64,000 nucleotides of DNA from NCBI GenBank assembly GCA_021292105.1, contig CM037874.1:35390185-35454184 (forward strand). The letters are read 5' to 3'. The DNA comes from Anadara kagoshimensis (taxonomy: Eukaryota; Mollusca; Bivalvia; Arcoida; Arcidae). The number at the start of each line of letters is the position of its first letter. Position 1 is the stretch's first letter. The notes below the pieces were generated by a model. It was given only the letters and a program-made list of their open reading frames with translations. It did no database searches and was not told the DNA's origin. Position numbers and translations under genes: made by a program. This document shows positions 43,448 through 54,497 of this stretch, piece after piece.

Positions 43448-46354
43448 ATGAGGATATTGCTTTGTGTTTCTCTTTGCTTTGTGTGCATATGTGAGGTAAG
43501 TGGCATGTTGGTATTGAAACAATGTTTAACGTTTTGTATAAAGTATTGCCTTGGCTGATTTAAGGAACAAATCCATTTTGGTCCTCCTATGTTTCCCATT
43601 GTTACTTTTAAAATATATTTTCATAATTTTGATTAGAACTAATATTCACGGAAAATGAATTTCCATTTATAGTAATTGTGACCTTGACTTTTGACCTGAT
43701 TTGCAATCTAATGTGTTGTCTTGTCACAAGGAATACTTTGACTAAGTTTGAGATTAATCAGAGAAATAGATAGTCTTTAAATGCACGGAAACCAAAATGT
43801 TAAAAGACAGTCGCCCGGATGGACAGTGTCATAACGTGATAGATCCCGTCAATATTGACGGCCGTATGAATAACTGTCGGGATACAGCTAACAAGGGGCC
43901 GAGATGGTCATGAGCTGCCAACTCGGCACTAGTTTGTTAGCTTAGTGTTACATTTTAAAATGTATTTACCGTTTATGTTATCCTTCAATGTTAAATTATT
44001 TACTTTAACCGAAGTTATGTTTGAAATCTTTTGACAAAGGTCTTTTTCAAGTACAAATACAACTTTGACTTTCAGAATTTTTAGTAAAATAAATATATTG
44101 TATTAGAAAATTAGTTATGGGGGAAAATCATGTAAAAATAGCCGTCATATATACACACACGCATCAGCAAAACAAATTTTACAAGTATTTTCAGTCCGTC
44201 CAGCCAAAGTTATTTCACTTATATTGAGGCGATCAATTCTGGATGATGGTCAAAACTGGGATGCACGAAAGAAATCAACGCCTTCCGGTAAGAGAACTGT
44301 TGATTCTCACTATGATCAACCACAGTTGGACACAAATCTAGGTAATGACAACAGTGTCCGTACTTTAGAGTGGACTCAAGTTTTAAACCAAAGTCAAGAT
44401 TATTTCATTTATATCGAGGCAGTTCTGGGATAGTGGAGGAAACACGAGTTTCCGAAGAAAACCTTTGACATACTTTCTCACACTTGTAACTGTGTCCAGT
44501 GGTTTTCGATCCTAGGCGCGAGAGGCACAGTGATCGTTCAGTACAGACCTGCCGAAAATTTAACACTGAGCTAACAAATCGGCGCTTATCTCGACAGCTT
44601 TTAGTAGCTAGCTACTACCTATGTGAGCAGCTTTTCAGTCAATTATCCATACCGTGGACGCACGTACAGCCGAGCTTCGAGTCCGTTTTTAGCCGAGTGT
44701 TAAATTTTCAACAGGTATGTACGGGTATCGGAGCTCTCAGCCACTGAGGTCTCTCAGTGCTTTAGACTGTTCGTTCACACCCAAACCACAATCACGTTGT
44801 TTTCAGGATGTAGATGAGTCATGACAAGTGATGCATATACATATAAACAATAGCTGATATATTGTGTTCAGTATTTCACGTAACACGGCCTATTAAACCA
44901 AAACACCTGTTCCAAATTAAATCAGTATCTTATTTTTTAACATACACATTATTTTCTAAAATAGTTAAATAAACCCTTCCGTACACTATACTTAACAAAA
45001 CTACAACTGTTCTTATACTGAGTTAGCTAAGTAGATAAATAAGCAAAAAAAAAAAAAAAAAAAACCACGGAAAACGTCACGTTTAGAAATTAAAATTACA
45101 CCACGGAAAACGTCACGTTTAGAAATTAAAATTACAGTCACAAAAAAAATTCAATCCGATTAAAAATTAGCATAAATATAACACTAAATGTCACATCAAT
45201 CAAATGTTATAATTATATAATTTCTTTTTCACCCTTACATAAAATGCTTTATTTTTCTGGGTTTTTTATTCAATTAATTTAATTATCTACAAACAAAATA
45301 CAGGGAAACCAATTTGAATCGACATGCACTAATAGTTGGTCACTTTTATCCTATCCTTGTCCATTTTTAACAGACAATTAGACGTCCCTATGACCTTGAA
45401 AGTTGAGTACTACACACCCGATGCATTCCCTTCTCTAGATCTAGCTGGTGATCGTACGAAACTAGCTTTTTAAGTTGAGTAGAGGTGTTCTGTTAAATTG
45501 TATATAAAGTGTGTATTGTCCGCTCAATTCAAGGACAAGTTGTGTATTGTATTTTGTATTGTATTGTCCATTAGAGTTTGTACCACGTGATCTCCTATTA
45601 GCCAATGAAACCAGACTGTTACAAAGTGATATGAAAGAATACAAAGTGATATGTGAAGGAAAAAATTATTTGTGCAACTGTAACACTGGAAGTAGTATAG
45701 TGTTTATTTTATAGAACATGGAACCACACGATTTAATAAAATGAATCTGTACTTTGAAGAGTTTTATGCCCCTGCAAGAGGCATATATATAGGAATCACC
45801 ATCTGTCCATCGTTCCTTCCGCCTATCCGTGTAAAATCGTGTACGTCCCATTTCTTTCTCATCTATTCATGGATTTTGATCAAAATTGGAACAAATGTAT
45901 ATAATGCGAGTTTGTTTGCGTTTAATGGTCAGTTTTTAATTGGACAATTTGAGTCTCGAGGTGCATTTCCAATAAACCATGTAAGTATGTGTCGACTGTT
46001 AAGGTCAACGGTCAAGGTTAAATCTTAGTTGGACCATTTATTGGTTAAAGCACAGAATTCTATCTACCAATTTCATGTTTCAGATTCACACAACAACATT
46101 GAAAGAGAAGCCATGTTATAAACAGACGGATTGTAGTAGGAGCGAGTGTTGCCAATCTCGTCACCAGTTTAGAGGGAACGTGATTTGTTCTCATCTTCTC
46201 CCGGGATATGTAAACCACGACCTAAAGCTGGCGACAGTACGTATAAGCTTTCACCGCGCACCCAAAAATGTTATTACTAGTATGCTGATTTTTGTTAACA
46301 AGTTAAACTTGCTAATGACAATTCTGGGAATTTGTTCTTGGAATCACACATTAA

Positions 46355-46387
<33 letters not shown>

Positions 46388-47384
46388 GCAAATATATTTC
46401 GCATAGAAATTAAACGTTAAATCCCGAGGTGTTAGCGTGCAATGTATACCGATATTTGCACGCTAACTTTGTTCCAGTCCGTTGTTTCGCGAATCAATTT
46501 TTTCATAGTGCACGCTTTGTCAGATGACGCTGTGTTGTCGACGTCATGGTTGTGTTGTTTGTCATATTGCACTAGTTCAAGAACTAGCGTAATATTTATG
46601 TATTGTACAACAAAATGATATTTTACATGAAATACTTGACGGAAGTAAACGAAATTTATTTTGCTATATAATAAAAGGGTTATTATTATTATTATTATTA
46701 AAACGTTGTAGTCAATTATATAGCACGATTATTATAGGATTATATTTTTATATTACGATGTTCTTTTGTTCACAGGTTGTATAGCAAGATTTCTAGTGCT
46801 ATTGCCTACTGACGGAACACTTCGTCGATGCCCTTGTGCTGGTGGTTTACAATGTCAAGAAAACGGCATAATCGATATTCCGACTGGGGTGATGGGCATA
46901 TGTGTAAGCAAGAAATTGTTGTTTTTTTCTGAATATTAGTAGACATATGAAACATTGTTTCTCATACAGTCAAACTTTTATTAAAGAACAACTTTATATA
47001 CGTACTACCTGCATGGTTTTAAAAGGAAACCACTGCGGTAGCTCAGTTGGTAGAGTGCTCGCACCGTAAGTGGAAGGTCGTGGGTTCGATCCCCGGGCGG
47101 GTCTGACCCAAGACTTGAAAGTGGGTAGTGACTGTTCTTTCGCCAAGCACTCGGCATTACGAAATGAAAGTCGCGGTTCTTTCGGATGGGAACTTAAAAT
47201 TAACGAGGTCCCGTGTCACGGTGGGCTTGGCACGCTAAAGAACCCTGCTATAATGCCATCAGCGCAACGCACAGGCAAAATTTCTGCACCTTCGCCTTTA
47301 GCTGGCGACGTCTCTATATAAGTGAAATATTCTTGACTGGGACGTTAAACACCATTACTCAACTCAACTCGCTTTTAAAGGCCA

Positions 47385-47442
<58 letters not shown>

Positions 47443-50400
47443 TCGTTTATTGCTTACCTTTCCAGAACACCCGGCATTAATAGCCTTGTTTCTTCTTTTT
47501 TTCAGTTTGTGATTTTTAAATGAACTATATGTTTGTTTTTGATTATTTAATTGCAGGTTAAAAAGATTACTCCTCGACCATGCAACGTTGCTTCAGACTG
47601 CAAAAGATACGAGTGCTGCGTATCTAAAACCAGACCGATAGGAAAGCGAGATACAGGACCGAATTTTATCGGCACTTGTCAAAAGCACGGGAAGAAGGAT
47701 GACAGTAAGTATTTGATAGTACTGTAAATTAAAGATAAATCAACAAAATAAGAATAAAGATAATAAAGATGTAATAAGCTTAAAATGATCTTCAAAATGA
47801 AACCTTAAATTCATTGAAACAAAAAAAATCAATTTTTAAATTTACCAAATTTAAGTTTAGAAAAATCTAAGCTATAAGAGATGACAGTAAGTAGTGGAAA
47901 AACAAGCATTTCGATATAGCCAATGAAAGAATCCGAGACATTCTAGTGTGTCAAACTTGTAAAATTCAATTTAATTGGCTGTTGCAAGTACAGTACAGAT
48001 CTGTCGAAGGTTCGGCTTAGTTTTAGCTAACAAAAAAGCGTCGACGTCGAAGCTAGCATTTGACTGACAAGTGTCGAGATATCTATACAAAAGAAATGCC
48101 AAGAAGAAGATAGAAGCTGTCGCGATATACAGTACAGACCTGTCGAAAGTTTAATACTAAGCTAACGAAAAGATTCAAACCTCGCCTGCCAAATGAATGC
48201 GATATGGATAGCTAGGGGCCAAAAAAATACCAAGATTGGTTGGTTTGGTTGGTTGAATGTTGCTTAACGTCGCATCAGCAATTTTTCAGCTATTCGCGAC
48301 GAGAACTATTTAATTATTCTCTATGGATTAATCTATGAACAATTTTGTGGATGCATGTGAAGTGCGAGTGTGTTGTATGGTCTGCCTTGTACTAGCGCGC
48401 ACTCAGGGCGACTTTACTGTGCTAGCTCACAGAGTCAGTACGCCGCAGACGAGCGTACCACTCCCCCAGTCCATTATACTGATACCAGGTGAATCAGTAA
48501 AGGCCAACAGCAAGGAAATTCACTTTCCCACATGTCGTCCGAGCGGGACTCGAACTCACAGCGGTGAGAGACCCTGGATTCGAAGACTGGCTGGCGTCTT
48601 ATCCATTAGGCCACCGCGCCCTCAAAAAAAAAAAAAAAAAAAAAAAATAAAAATAAAAGAATAAAAATACCAAGAGATAGATAACAGCTGTTGCGATATA
48701 CCAAACAAGGGACTGAAAGGAGTTATCGACCGATTCGGCACTAATTTGTCAGTTTAGTGTTAAACTTTCGACAGGCCTGTACTGTAGCTAACAAGGGGAC
48801 AAGGACAGGCTGGCACTAATTTATTAGATAAGTGTTAAAATATCGAATAGACTTTACTGTCCATATTCTGCAGGTGCAATAGATGTTCTTTTGTAAGACA
48901 TCACAGGCGTCGCAAATCGTTTACATTTTGCGAGACCATAATGTAATATTCTTTATGATAATTCATAAGATGTTTTAATTTAAAGTATTTTAAACTTCAG
49001 CATACTTCATTTATGTCTTCGTATACAAGGCGTTTTTCTTTTTTTTCTTTCGACAAACCTTAAAAAAAGGAAGAAAAAACTTACCAGCGTATCATGATAT
49101 AACACCCTCCACCCTTACGTTTGTGTGGAACATTTATTTCCACTTGATGTGAAATCACATTTTCGCGTTATTCTGTGAATAAACTTTTTCATCAGTAATG
49201 CTCAAACCAATTTTTTTAAGATGTTGAAATTGGATAAAAAAAGGTCCAAAATGCATTTTACCTAATCAACCTAATAAGTCAATACTTAAAAAAAAACCAG
49301 CATAGCTTAGTTTTAAGAAATGTGAGAAGCAGATGATTTTACGTTTAAAACACCGTTACTTCATTCTAATACCATTTATTTTTTGTTTGTGTAGATTGTT
49401 TAATGAGAAATAACGTGTTTACTAAAGCGGCCAGGTTTGTATCTTGTCAGTGTAGTCGTGGATTGATATGTGTCCCTGATGGAGGAAATGATATACCACT
49501 AGGACCAACAGGCAAGTATACATTATGGTGCATTGTGTTCAGGTCATATTTAATGCGTAACGGTTAAATATCAGCTATTAATGTTAATAATTATATAAGA
49601 TGTGTTCGGGCTAAATGAGCATTATAAAACGAAGCAAACTCCTTACAAGTAATTTGTTGGAAAATTGCAAGCTTAGGCTTTTTAACGTAGACAGGTTTGT
49701 TCGTTTCTCCTCTGAAACCACTGTGCATGGCGACCCAGTATGGCATCCAAAATGGCCGCCATTACTATAAATTGCAAAATGACTAAAATATTAATGAACG
49801 TTGTGAATTCAATTTTCTATCGATTTTCTTTAAATTTGAATATTTAACATAAATATTGGGTTTTTGTCCGAGATATTTTCATTGACCCAATGGGGTTCGC
49901 CGCTATACCACGTGATACCCTCTAACGTTTGTGCAGAACACTTATTTCCTATGGATATGGAATAATATGAGATGGCGTTTTCCCGCGAAAACGACGTCAT
50001 TCCGGGAATCTGTGACGTTGGCGTTTTCCAAAACGTTCCGCACAAACGTTAAGAGGTATTGATCACGTGGTACAGCGGCGAACCCCATTTTAGCAAGTTT
50101 TGCAAATGAGGTAAATTTTTGGCCAATTCTTTGAAAATTTTAGAAACCACTTGGCCAATTGAAACTAATTTGATGTAGAAGGTCCCTAGGTGGGGTAGAT
50201 TAAAGTTTGTACAATGCGTCATCATACGATATTCAAGATAGAAGCTGTTTCTAAAAATAGCAAAATTACAAAAATGGCCTTTGATGAATAAATTTTCTAC
50301 CGATTTTGAACCGATTTTAGGACATTATGCAAATGAGGTCAAATTTTGCGAGTTGAGCATTACATGCTATTCTGTACCTCTTGTTTTTAATTTGCATTGT

Positions 50401-50463
50401 TTTATTTTCTTTCCAGGAACATGTCAAATCAGACCTAGACCCCAGAAAAAGACTGATTACTGA
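43448..50463 (+). CDS. Secreted two-domain prokineticin/astakine-like protein
   Basis: Six exons: 43448-43495, 46084-46240, 46776-46903, 47557-47704, 49395-49511, 50417-50463; phases 0,1,0,1,1 all agree; 645 nt, 214 residues plus TGA. Intron 5 uses a GC-AG pair (ACAG/GCAAGT). Exon 1 is a signal peptide (MRILLCVSLCFVCICE). Domain 1 (exons 2-3) has cysteine spacing C-x5-C-x4-CC-x11-C-x18-C-x16-C-x-C-x5-C-x15-C; domain 2 (exons 4-6) C-x5-C-x4-CC-x19-C-x9-C-x15-C-x-C-x5-C-x15-C. This is the ten-cysteine colipase-like plan of prokineticins, astakines and Dickkopf C-termini. Each domain is split at the same place, between the fifth and sixth cysteines, in phase 1, so one arose by duplication of the other. 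The vertebrate AVIT start is absent, as in astakines. A cytokine-like extracellular role is inferred. The weakest junction is the exon 2 donor (C/GTATAAG). Confidence 0.82.
43496..46083. other. Intron 1 of the prokineticin-like gene
   Basis: Holds MITE 1 remnants at ~43860-43960, a second-family SINE-like piece at ~44200-44490, a MITE 1 copy at 44539-44724, a 41-bp direct repeat (CACGGAAAACGTCACGTTTA) at ~45066 and ~45102, and a family E-like segment at ~45765-46020. No coding exon recognised. Confidence 0.6.
44539..44724. mobile_element. MITE family 1
   Basis: CAGTACAGACCTGCCGAAAA to ATTTTCAACAGGTATGTAC; ~186 bp, ends partly decayed. Confidence 0.75.
46351..46385. repeat. (ATT)n microsatellite
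   Basis: About eleven ATT units. Similar runs at 46681-46700 and 47385-47441 lie in the same gene's introns. Confidence 0.9.
47029..47371 (+). mobile_element. Best-preserved full-length SINE family A
   Basis: Intact A box (GGTAGCTCAGTTGGTAGAGT) and B box (GGTTCGATCCC) give a good internal pol III promoter. The body includes CCAAGCACTCGGCATTACGA and GTGTCACGGTGGGCTTGGCA; the tail is TTGACTGGGACGTTAAACAC then ATTACTCAACTCAACTC. TTTTAAAAGG before it and CTTTTAAAGG after it look like a short target duplication. In intron 3 of the prokineticin-like gene. Confidence 0.92.
47450..47545 (+). repeat. Dispersed repeat family D fragment
   Basis: TTACCTTTCCAGAACACCCGG to TTTCAGTTTGTGATTTT and TATGTTTGTTTTTGAT, ending 11 bp before the exon 4 acceptor, so its T-rich end contributes to the polypyrimidine region. 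Confidence 0.6.
47990..48786. mobile_element. MITE family 1 pair with nested SINE B
   Basis: A partial left end at 47990 (GTACAGTACAGATCTGTCGA) is followed by a complete element 48129-48786 (ACAGTACAGACCTGTCGAAA ... TTTCGACAGGCCTGTACTGT). SINE B and a poly-A run account for the extra length. A further right-end-like piece continues to ~48865. Confidence 0.8.
48257..48646 (-). mobile_element. SINE family B, full length
   Basis: Minus strand: tRNA-like head GGCGCGGTGGCCTAATGGAT and B box GAGTTCGAGTCCCGC (inverse at ~48541-48556), then a body with CGCCCTGAGTGCGCGC, ending near GCTGAAAAATTGCTGATGCG, CGTTAAGCAAC. The A run at 48624-48646 lies at the head end, so it is not a normal 3' tail. Confidence 0.8.
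48800..49390. other. Intron 4, no gene
   Basis: A half MITE 4 end at ~49100-49170 (ACCCTTACGTTTGTGTGGAA) and AT-rich DNA. Confidence 0.5.
49889..50088. mobile_element. MITE family 4 with ~50-bp inverted ends
   Basis: AATGGGGTTCGCCGCTATACC, ACGTGATACC.TCTAACGTTTGTGC at the left; the inverse ends at ~50088. ~200 bp in intron 5 of the prokineticin-like gene. A relative lies at 54843-55006. Confidence 0.88.
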
Positions 50464-50539
50464 TTGAAAGAGATTACGCTAATACGATTAATTTGTTTTG
50501 AGATATAATATTTTAATGTTAATAATATTCTTTTAAGTT

Positions 50540-50721
50540 ATAGTCAAACCCGTGTATAAATGCGCACAAAGGAACCAGTGAGTGTGGCATTTAATGGCGG
50601 GTTAACCTTGTATAACGTTTCAAATAGCAGGAATAAAGAGAAATTGGGATAAATTTATTGGCTTTTAAAAACAGGTACCTTTATTATAAAAGATGTGAAC
50701 TTTTAGACAGGTTGAACTGTA
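50540..50721. mobile_element. MITE family 2, 3' of the prokineticin-like gene
   Basis: TATAGTCAAACCCGTGTATA to GACAGGTTGAACTGTATA. It contains AATAAA at ~50632, the first such signal after the gene's stop codon. Confidence 0.8.
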
Positions 50722-50975
50722 TAATGTGTAGGGATAATTTCGCAAAAAGGTTCCGAAATATGTTCGACAGACAAGATTAAATGTATTTTCCAAATAACAT
50801 AGTTTCTCCGTTTTCTTTTGAGATACTCATCTTTGTATTGACTTAAAATTTCAATTGCATCAATGTGCATTCCAAAGCAATAACTGGACGTCCCCTTGTT
50901 CTAGCGTTGCAAGAGTTGAAATTCAGTAGTATTCTATGTATTAAGTCTTATAAAAACTGGAAAATTGATGGATTG

Positions 50976-51308
50976 ATTGATTGATTGATTGATTGATCAA
51001 TTATTTGATTAGGGTTTTAGTCTCAGTCAAGAATATTTCACTTATATCGAGATGCCAACACAAATAGATTGAAGTGGCAGAAAATTTTACCTTTGCAGTG
51101 CCCTTATGGCAACGTGCAGGGAGGGTTTTTATTTATAACGTGTCATGCCTGCCGTGACATCGGGTTTTAAGGTCTCTATCAGAAAAACCCGCGATTTTCA
51201 TTTCTAAATGTTTGGCAAAAGAACAGCCTCTTCCTTTTGAATTCAAAGTCTCAGTCAGACCCCGGGAAGCGTTCGGACCCAAGACCTCCTACATACTGCA
51301 GGCAAGAC
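50976..51308 (-). mobile_element. SINE family A, diverged
   Basis: Tail with TTGATTGATTGA and CAGTCAAGAATATTTCACTT, then the body, then B-box remnant GTTCGGACCCAAGACC at ~51271. Confidence 0.75.
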
Positions 51309-51309
51309 G

Positions 51310-52905
51310 GAACTGTGCCTTTGATGATTTCATTCAGTTATCGTTGCTGTGATATACAGTGGTTACAATTGGATACTCAATAAGAAAGAACCTGGACATC
51401 AACATGTTAATTCGGAATATAAAATGCGGCGAAAGAGAGTACTGAGGATGATCAAATTGTCAATCAGAACCTTTAACTTACATCGAGGTGGTCAGTTTAT
51501 AGATAAGTGAAATCGAAATGTTGGAGAAAACCGGAATACCGAGAGAAGAAATAATCTATGGCAAATGACTGAAATAATGTTTGAGGAAATGTAAAACAGC
51601 GTAAAAACCCTCTTGCATTATTTGGCTTTCATTCTAAAATTTTATTACATACATGTATGTAACAGGCGACGCTACCAAAACAAGAAGGGCTTACCTTTCC
51701 AGATTACCGATGTCATACAATTCGATGATGGAATTGCACCTGTCTGACTAATTGTGACAGTTTTTGTGTTGGATAGTTTGAACTTGGACTGGTATACTAG
51801 TAACCATTTTGATTCCGTTCTATACATAACAGTTGTCAGTTATAGAATATTTAATTTCGTTTTACTGTTTTAATTTGCTTATATCATTTTAATAAAATCA
51901 AGACGACAGCACGTATGGTATACCATGGATACACTAAAACAAACCACGGGTGATTAAAATAGAACAAATCATATACAATTATGGACTTTTAGTGCTTGTA
52001 TGTGGTGTGATATTGGCCAGAAAAAAAATTGTCCAAGACGAAAATCAAACTATATAAAACCACTAAAAAGTCTATAACTGTTTTATTATATAATTCAGCC
52101 ACGGTAACACTTTGACTTGCAATGATTTCTCATAGCTGTGACCAGGAAATCTAGCCATTTTACCAGTTCCCTGTTTCGCTTTGGTTGAGACAGACCACAA
52201 GAATAATCTCCCGCATTAATTGGGTCTCTCTTACTTTTATGTCAGATTCTTTGAAAAAAAACAACAGGCATTCCAGGTGAGACACAATCACTTGCGCACA
52301 CCTAATTGATGACATCTAACGCGAGAACGACAACAAAAATCGATGACGTACACCGTATTTGATATACACCTGATTTTTCAGAATTCCGTGGTATATCATG
52401 TGAGATCACATGGTCACGTTTTTAAACTACAACCATTTACCAATCATAAAGATGAAAGTGATTATTTATATAATAATGACGACTATAAAATAAATTGGAT
52501 AGTTATTTAATATTCACTCAAAAATGATAGATTTGTTCCTCTAAATAAAGAAATTATATTATGGTTTGGTCATTGAGCATTTAAACCAGAAATTGGATCA
52601 ATCATGCTAAGGTTTGGCAAGGAGAGGACGTAGAGAAATCGGAGGGTTACATTGCTTTAACATTTATTTAACTTAATGTTATGTTTACTATGCCATTGGA
52701 ATGTAGTTTACTCATTATTTAGTATAGACAATGATTTCACTATGGAGTAATATTACGGTCCCCTCTCAATTATCTCTCATTCGAATCAATCATTTCGTGA
52801 ATATGCATTATGAAAAGCATTACTATTTATTAAGCTTATTGCGGAGAACGCAAGATCGCAAAATATTTTATGAATTTCATTATGACATGTACAAATCAAT
52901 TCTTC
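51310..52905. other. No gene recognised
   Basis: A second-family SINE-like fragment at ~51450-51560 (TTTAACTTACATCGAGGTGG); otherwise AT-rich unique-looking sequence. Confidence 0.5.
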
Positions 52906-52909
52906 TTTA

Positions 52910-53442
52910 ACTTACATGAGCCGAGTCGTTACTAAACATTCCTGTTTCGGCTCCATTCTTGCTTCATATATCATTTTGTGCGACAAAATATAACCTGGGT
53001 GGGTGTTTACAATGGTAATTTGTTTTACGAAATGGCGGGGTTCTTTATGTTATGTAGTCATGACGAAAGAGTTCACTATTTACGTAGGTTAGTGCAGCTC
53101 AAGAACGGATTGATTTTTGCGTAACTGGGATGACCAAAATTGATTTAATAAAGTAATAAAGTCAACTACCTTTCTGCATTTTCAAACTTTTGAAAAAATT
53201 GACATAAATTCAAACTCAACTCGACCTTTAAGCTACCCTTCATTGTACCCCTTGCGCACCTACGTAATGATTAAATTCTTACGTCATCATTACGTCATCA
53301 TTCACGAAAGACACCGCCATTTTGTCAAAAATTTTACCATTGTAAACGCCCATCCAAAATACGTTTTGGTGTATTAAAGGAGTTGAAATGTATGGACTAG
53401 ATCAAAATTAGGATTGTTAGCTACGACTCGGCTCATGTAAGT
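52910..53442. mobile_element. Foldback element, inverted ends ACTTACATGAGCCGAGTCGT
   Basis: The 20-bp outer ends are inverse copies. Inner inverse matches include TTTACAATGGTAA/TTACCATTGTAAA (~53006 and ~53335). ~530 bp, no coding capacity. Confidence 0.75.
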
Positions 53443-53734
53443 AAATGATTAATTGATTTTTAACTGTGTCATTCAAATCTTTGAAATATTTGCATTGTTC
53501 CTTTCTCTCCAGCAGAGTAAACGGACAGTAGGTTGCCCCTTTCATTTGTTTGCGTTTCCATATAATCGCTTTCCGTTTAATAAGAGTCTTTTTAAATAAT
53601 ATCTTTCTTGATAAATTTCTTGGAAGAGGAAGTCTATTTTACATTTGCAAATAATAACAAAATATCAGCTCTCTATCAATATTTGGGCCAATAACAGTAA
53701 GAACAATTAATCAAGCGTTCAAAGGTTAAGTTGG

Positions 53735-53950
53735 TGATATCAAAAACAAACATACTAATCCATGCCTGAATCACAATCCAGAAGCAAAGTAAAAACTTTG
53801 GAACTGACAAGTCAGATTAGACACGTGAACTTCCAACAGAGAAGTAAAGCCGGGTGCTCCGGAAGGGTAAACACTTAGCTGGCTACATCCGCCACGTGTG
53901 TAATAAAAATCGTGTGATAGTATCATTATGTTTACATTCACTAAAAATGG
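53735..53950 (-). repeat. Dispersed repeat family D
   Basis: ATCAAAAACAAACATACTAA, CACAATCCAGAAGCAAAGTA, CACGTGAACTTCCAACAGAG, GTGCTCCGGAAGGG and CATCCGCCACGTGTG: the most complete 3' half of the family on this strand. Confidence 0.8.
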
Positions 53951-54309
53951 TAAAATTGAATTTCTTCTTAAAGTAAGTTTGTCAAGTTTGTCATTTAACA
54001 TTTGCTATTATGAACACCACAAATGAAAATCTTGATCTACATATCATGTGTTATTTAATAGGCATATAACTACATCTGATAATAGACGCCGATGCTGCAT
54101 TTAAAAGATGGTGAGGCCAAAGTGCGAATAGTCATTGCTGAATATGTGAAATTGCGAAGGTCAAAATCCAAAATTAAAGTAAAGGAGATTAAGTCATCTT
54201 ATAATATGATCTATGTTGACTCCACGATTTTGCATTTTACCGTTTTTTTGGTTGAAGTAGCATATGATTGGCTTATGGCACATGGAGCACAATTTAATCA
54301 AAACAACAA

Positions 54310-54354
<45 letters not shown>
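54310..54354. repeat. Poly-A tract
   Basis: About 43 consecutive A, ~140 bp before the next gene. Not the tail of a recognisable retrogene. Confidence 0.95.
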
Positions 54355-54355
<1 letters not shown>

Positions 54356-54497
54356 GATAGACGTAGTCAAATAATCCATTCCAATTATCTATGACATATC
54401 GTGTTCTACTGAGTTTTATCTTCTTTAAAGTGACAACTTTTCTAGATAGAGCTCTATCCCTTATTATCATACTAGTACAGGATATACACAAGACAAA

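Noticed and set aside
47030..47102. Functional tRNA gene
   Set aside because: The tRNA-like segment is the head of a repeated SINE, with the family body and tail attached; the same holds for heads at 4929, 16830, 28997, 42701 and 60126.
48335..48664. 109-codon plus-strand frame ending in poly-Lys
   Set aside because: It is the antisense of SINE family B plus an A run.
54194..54491. Poly-Phe and poly-Lys open frames
   Set aside because: Translations of the poly-A tract.
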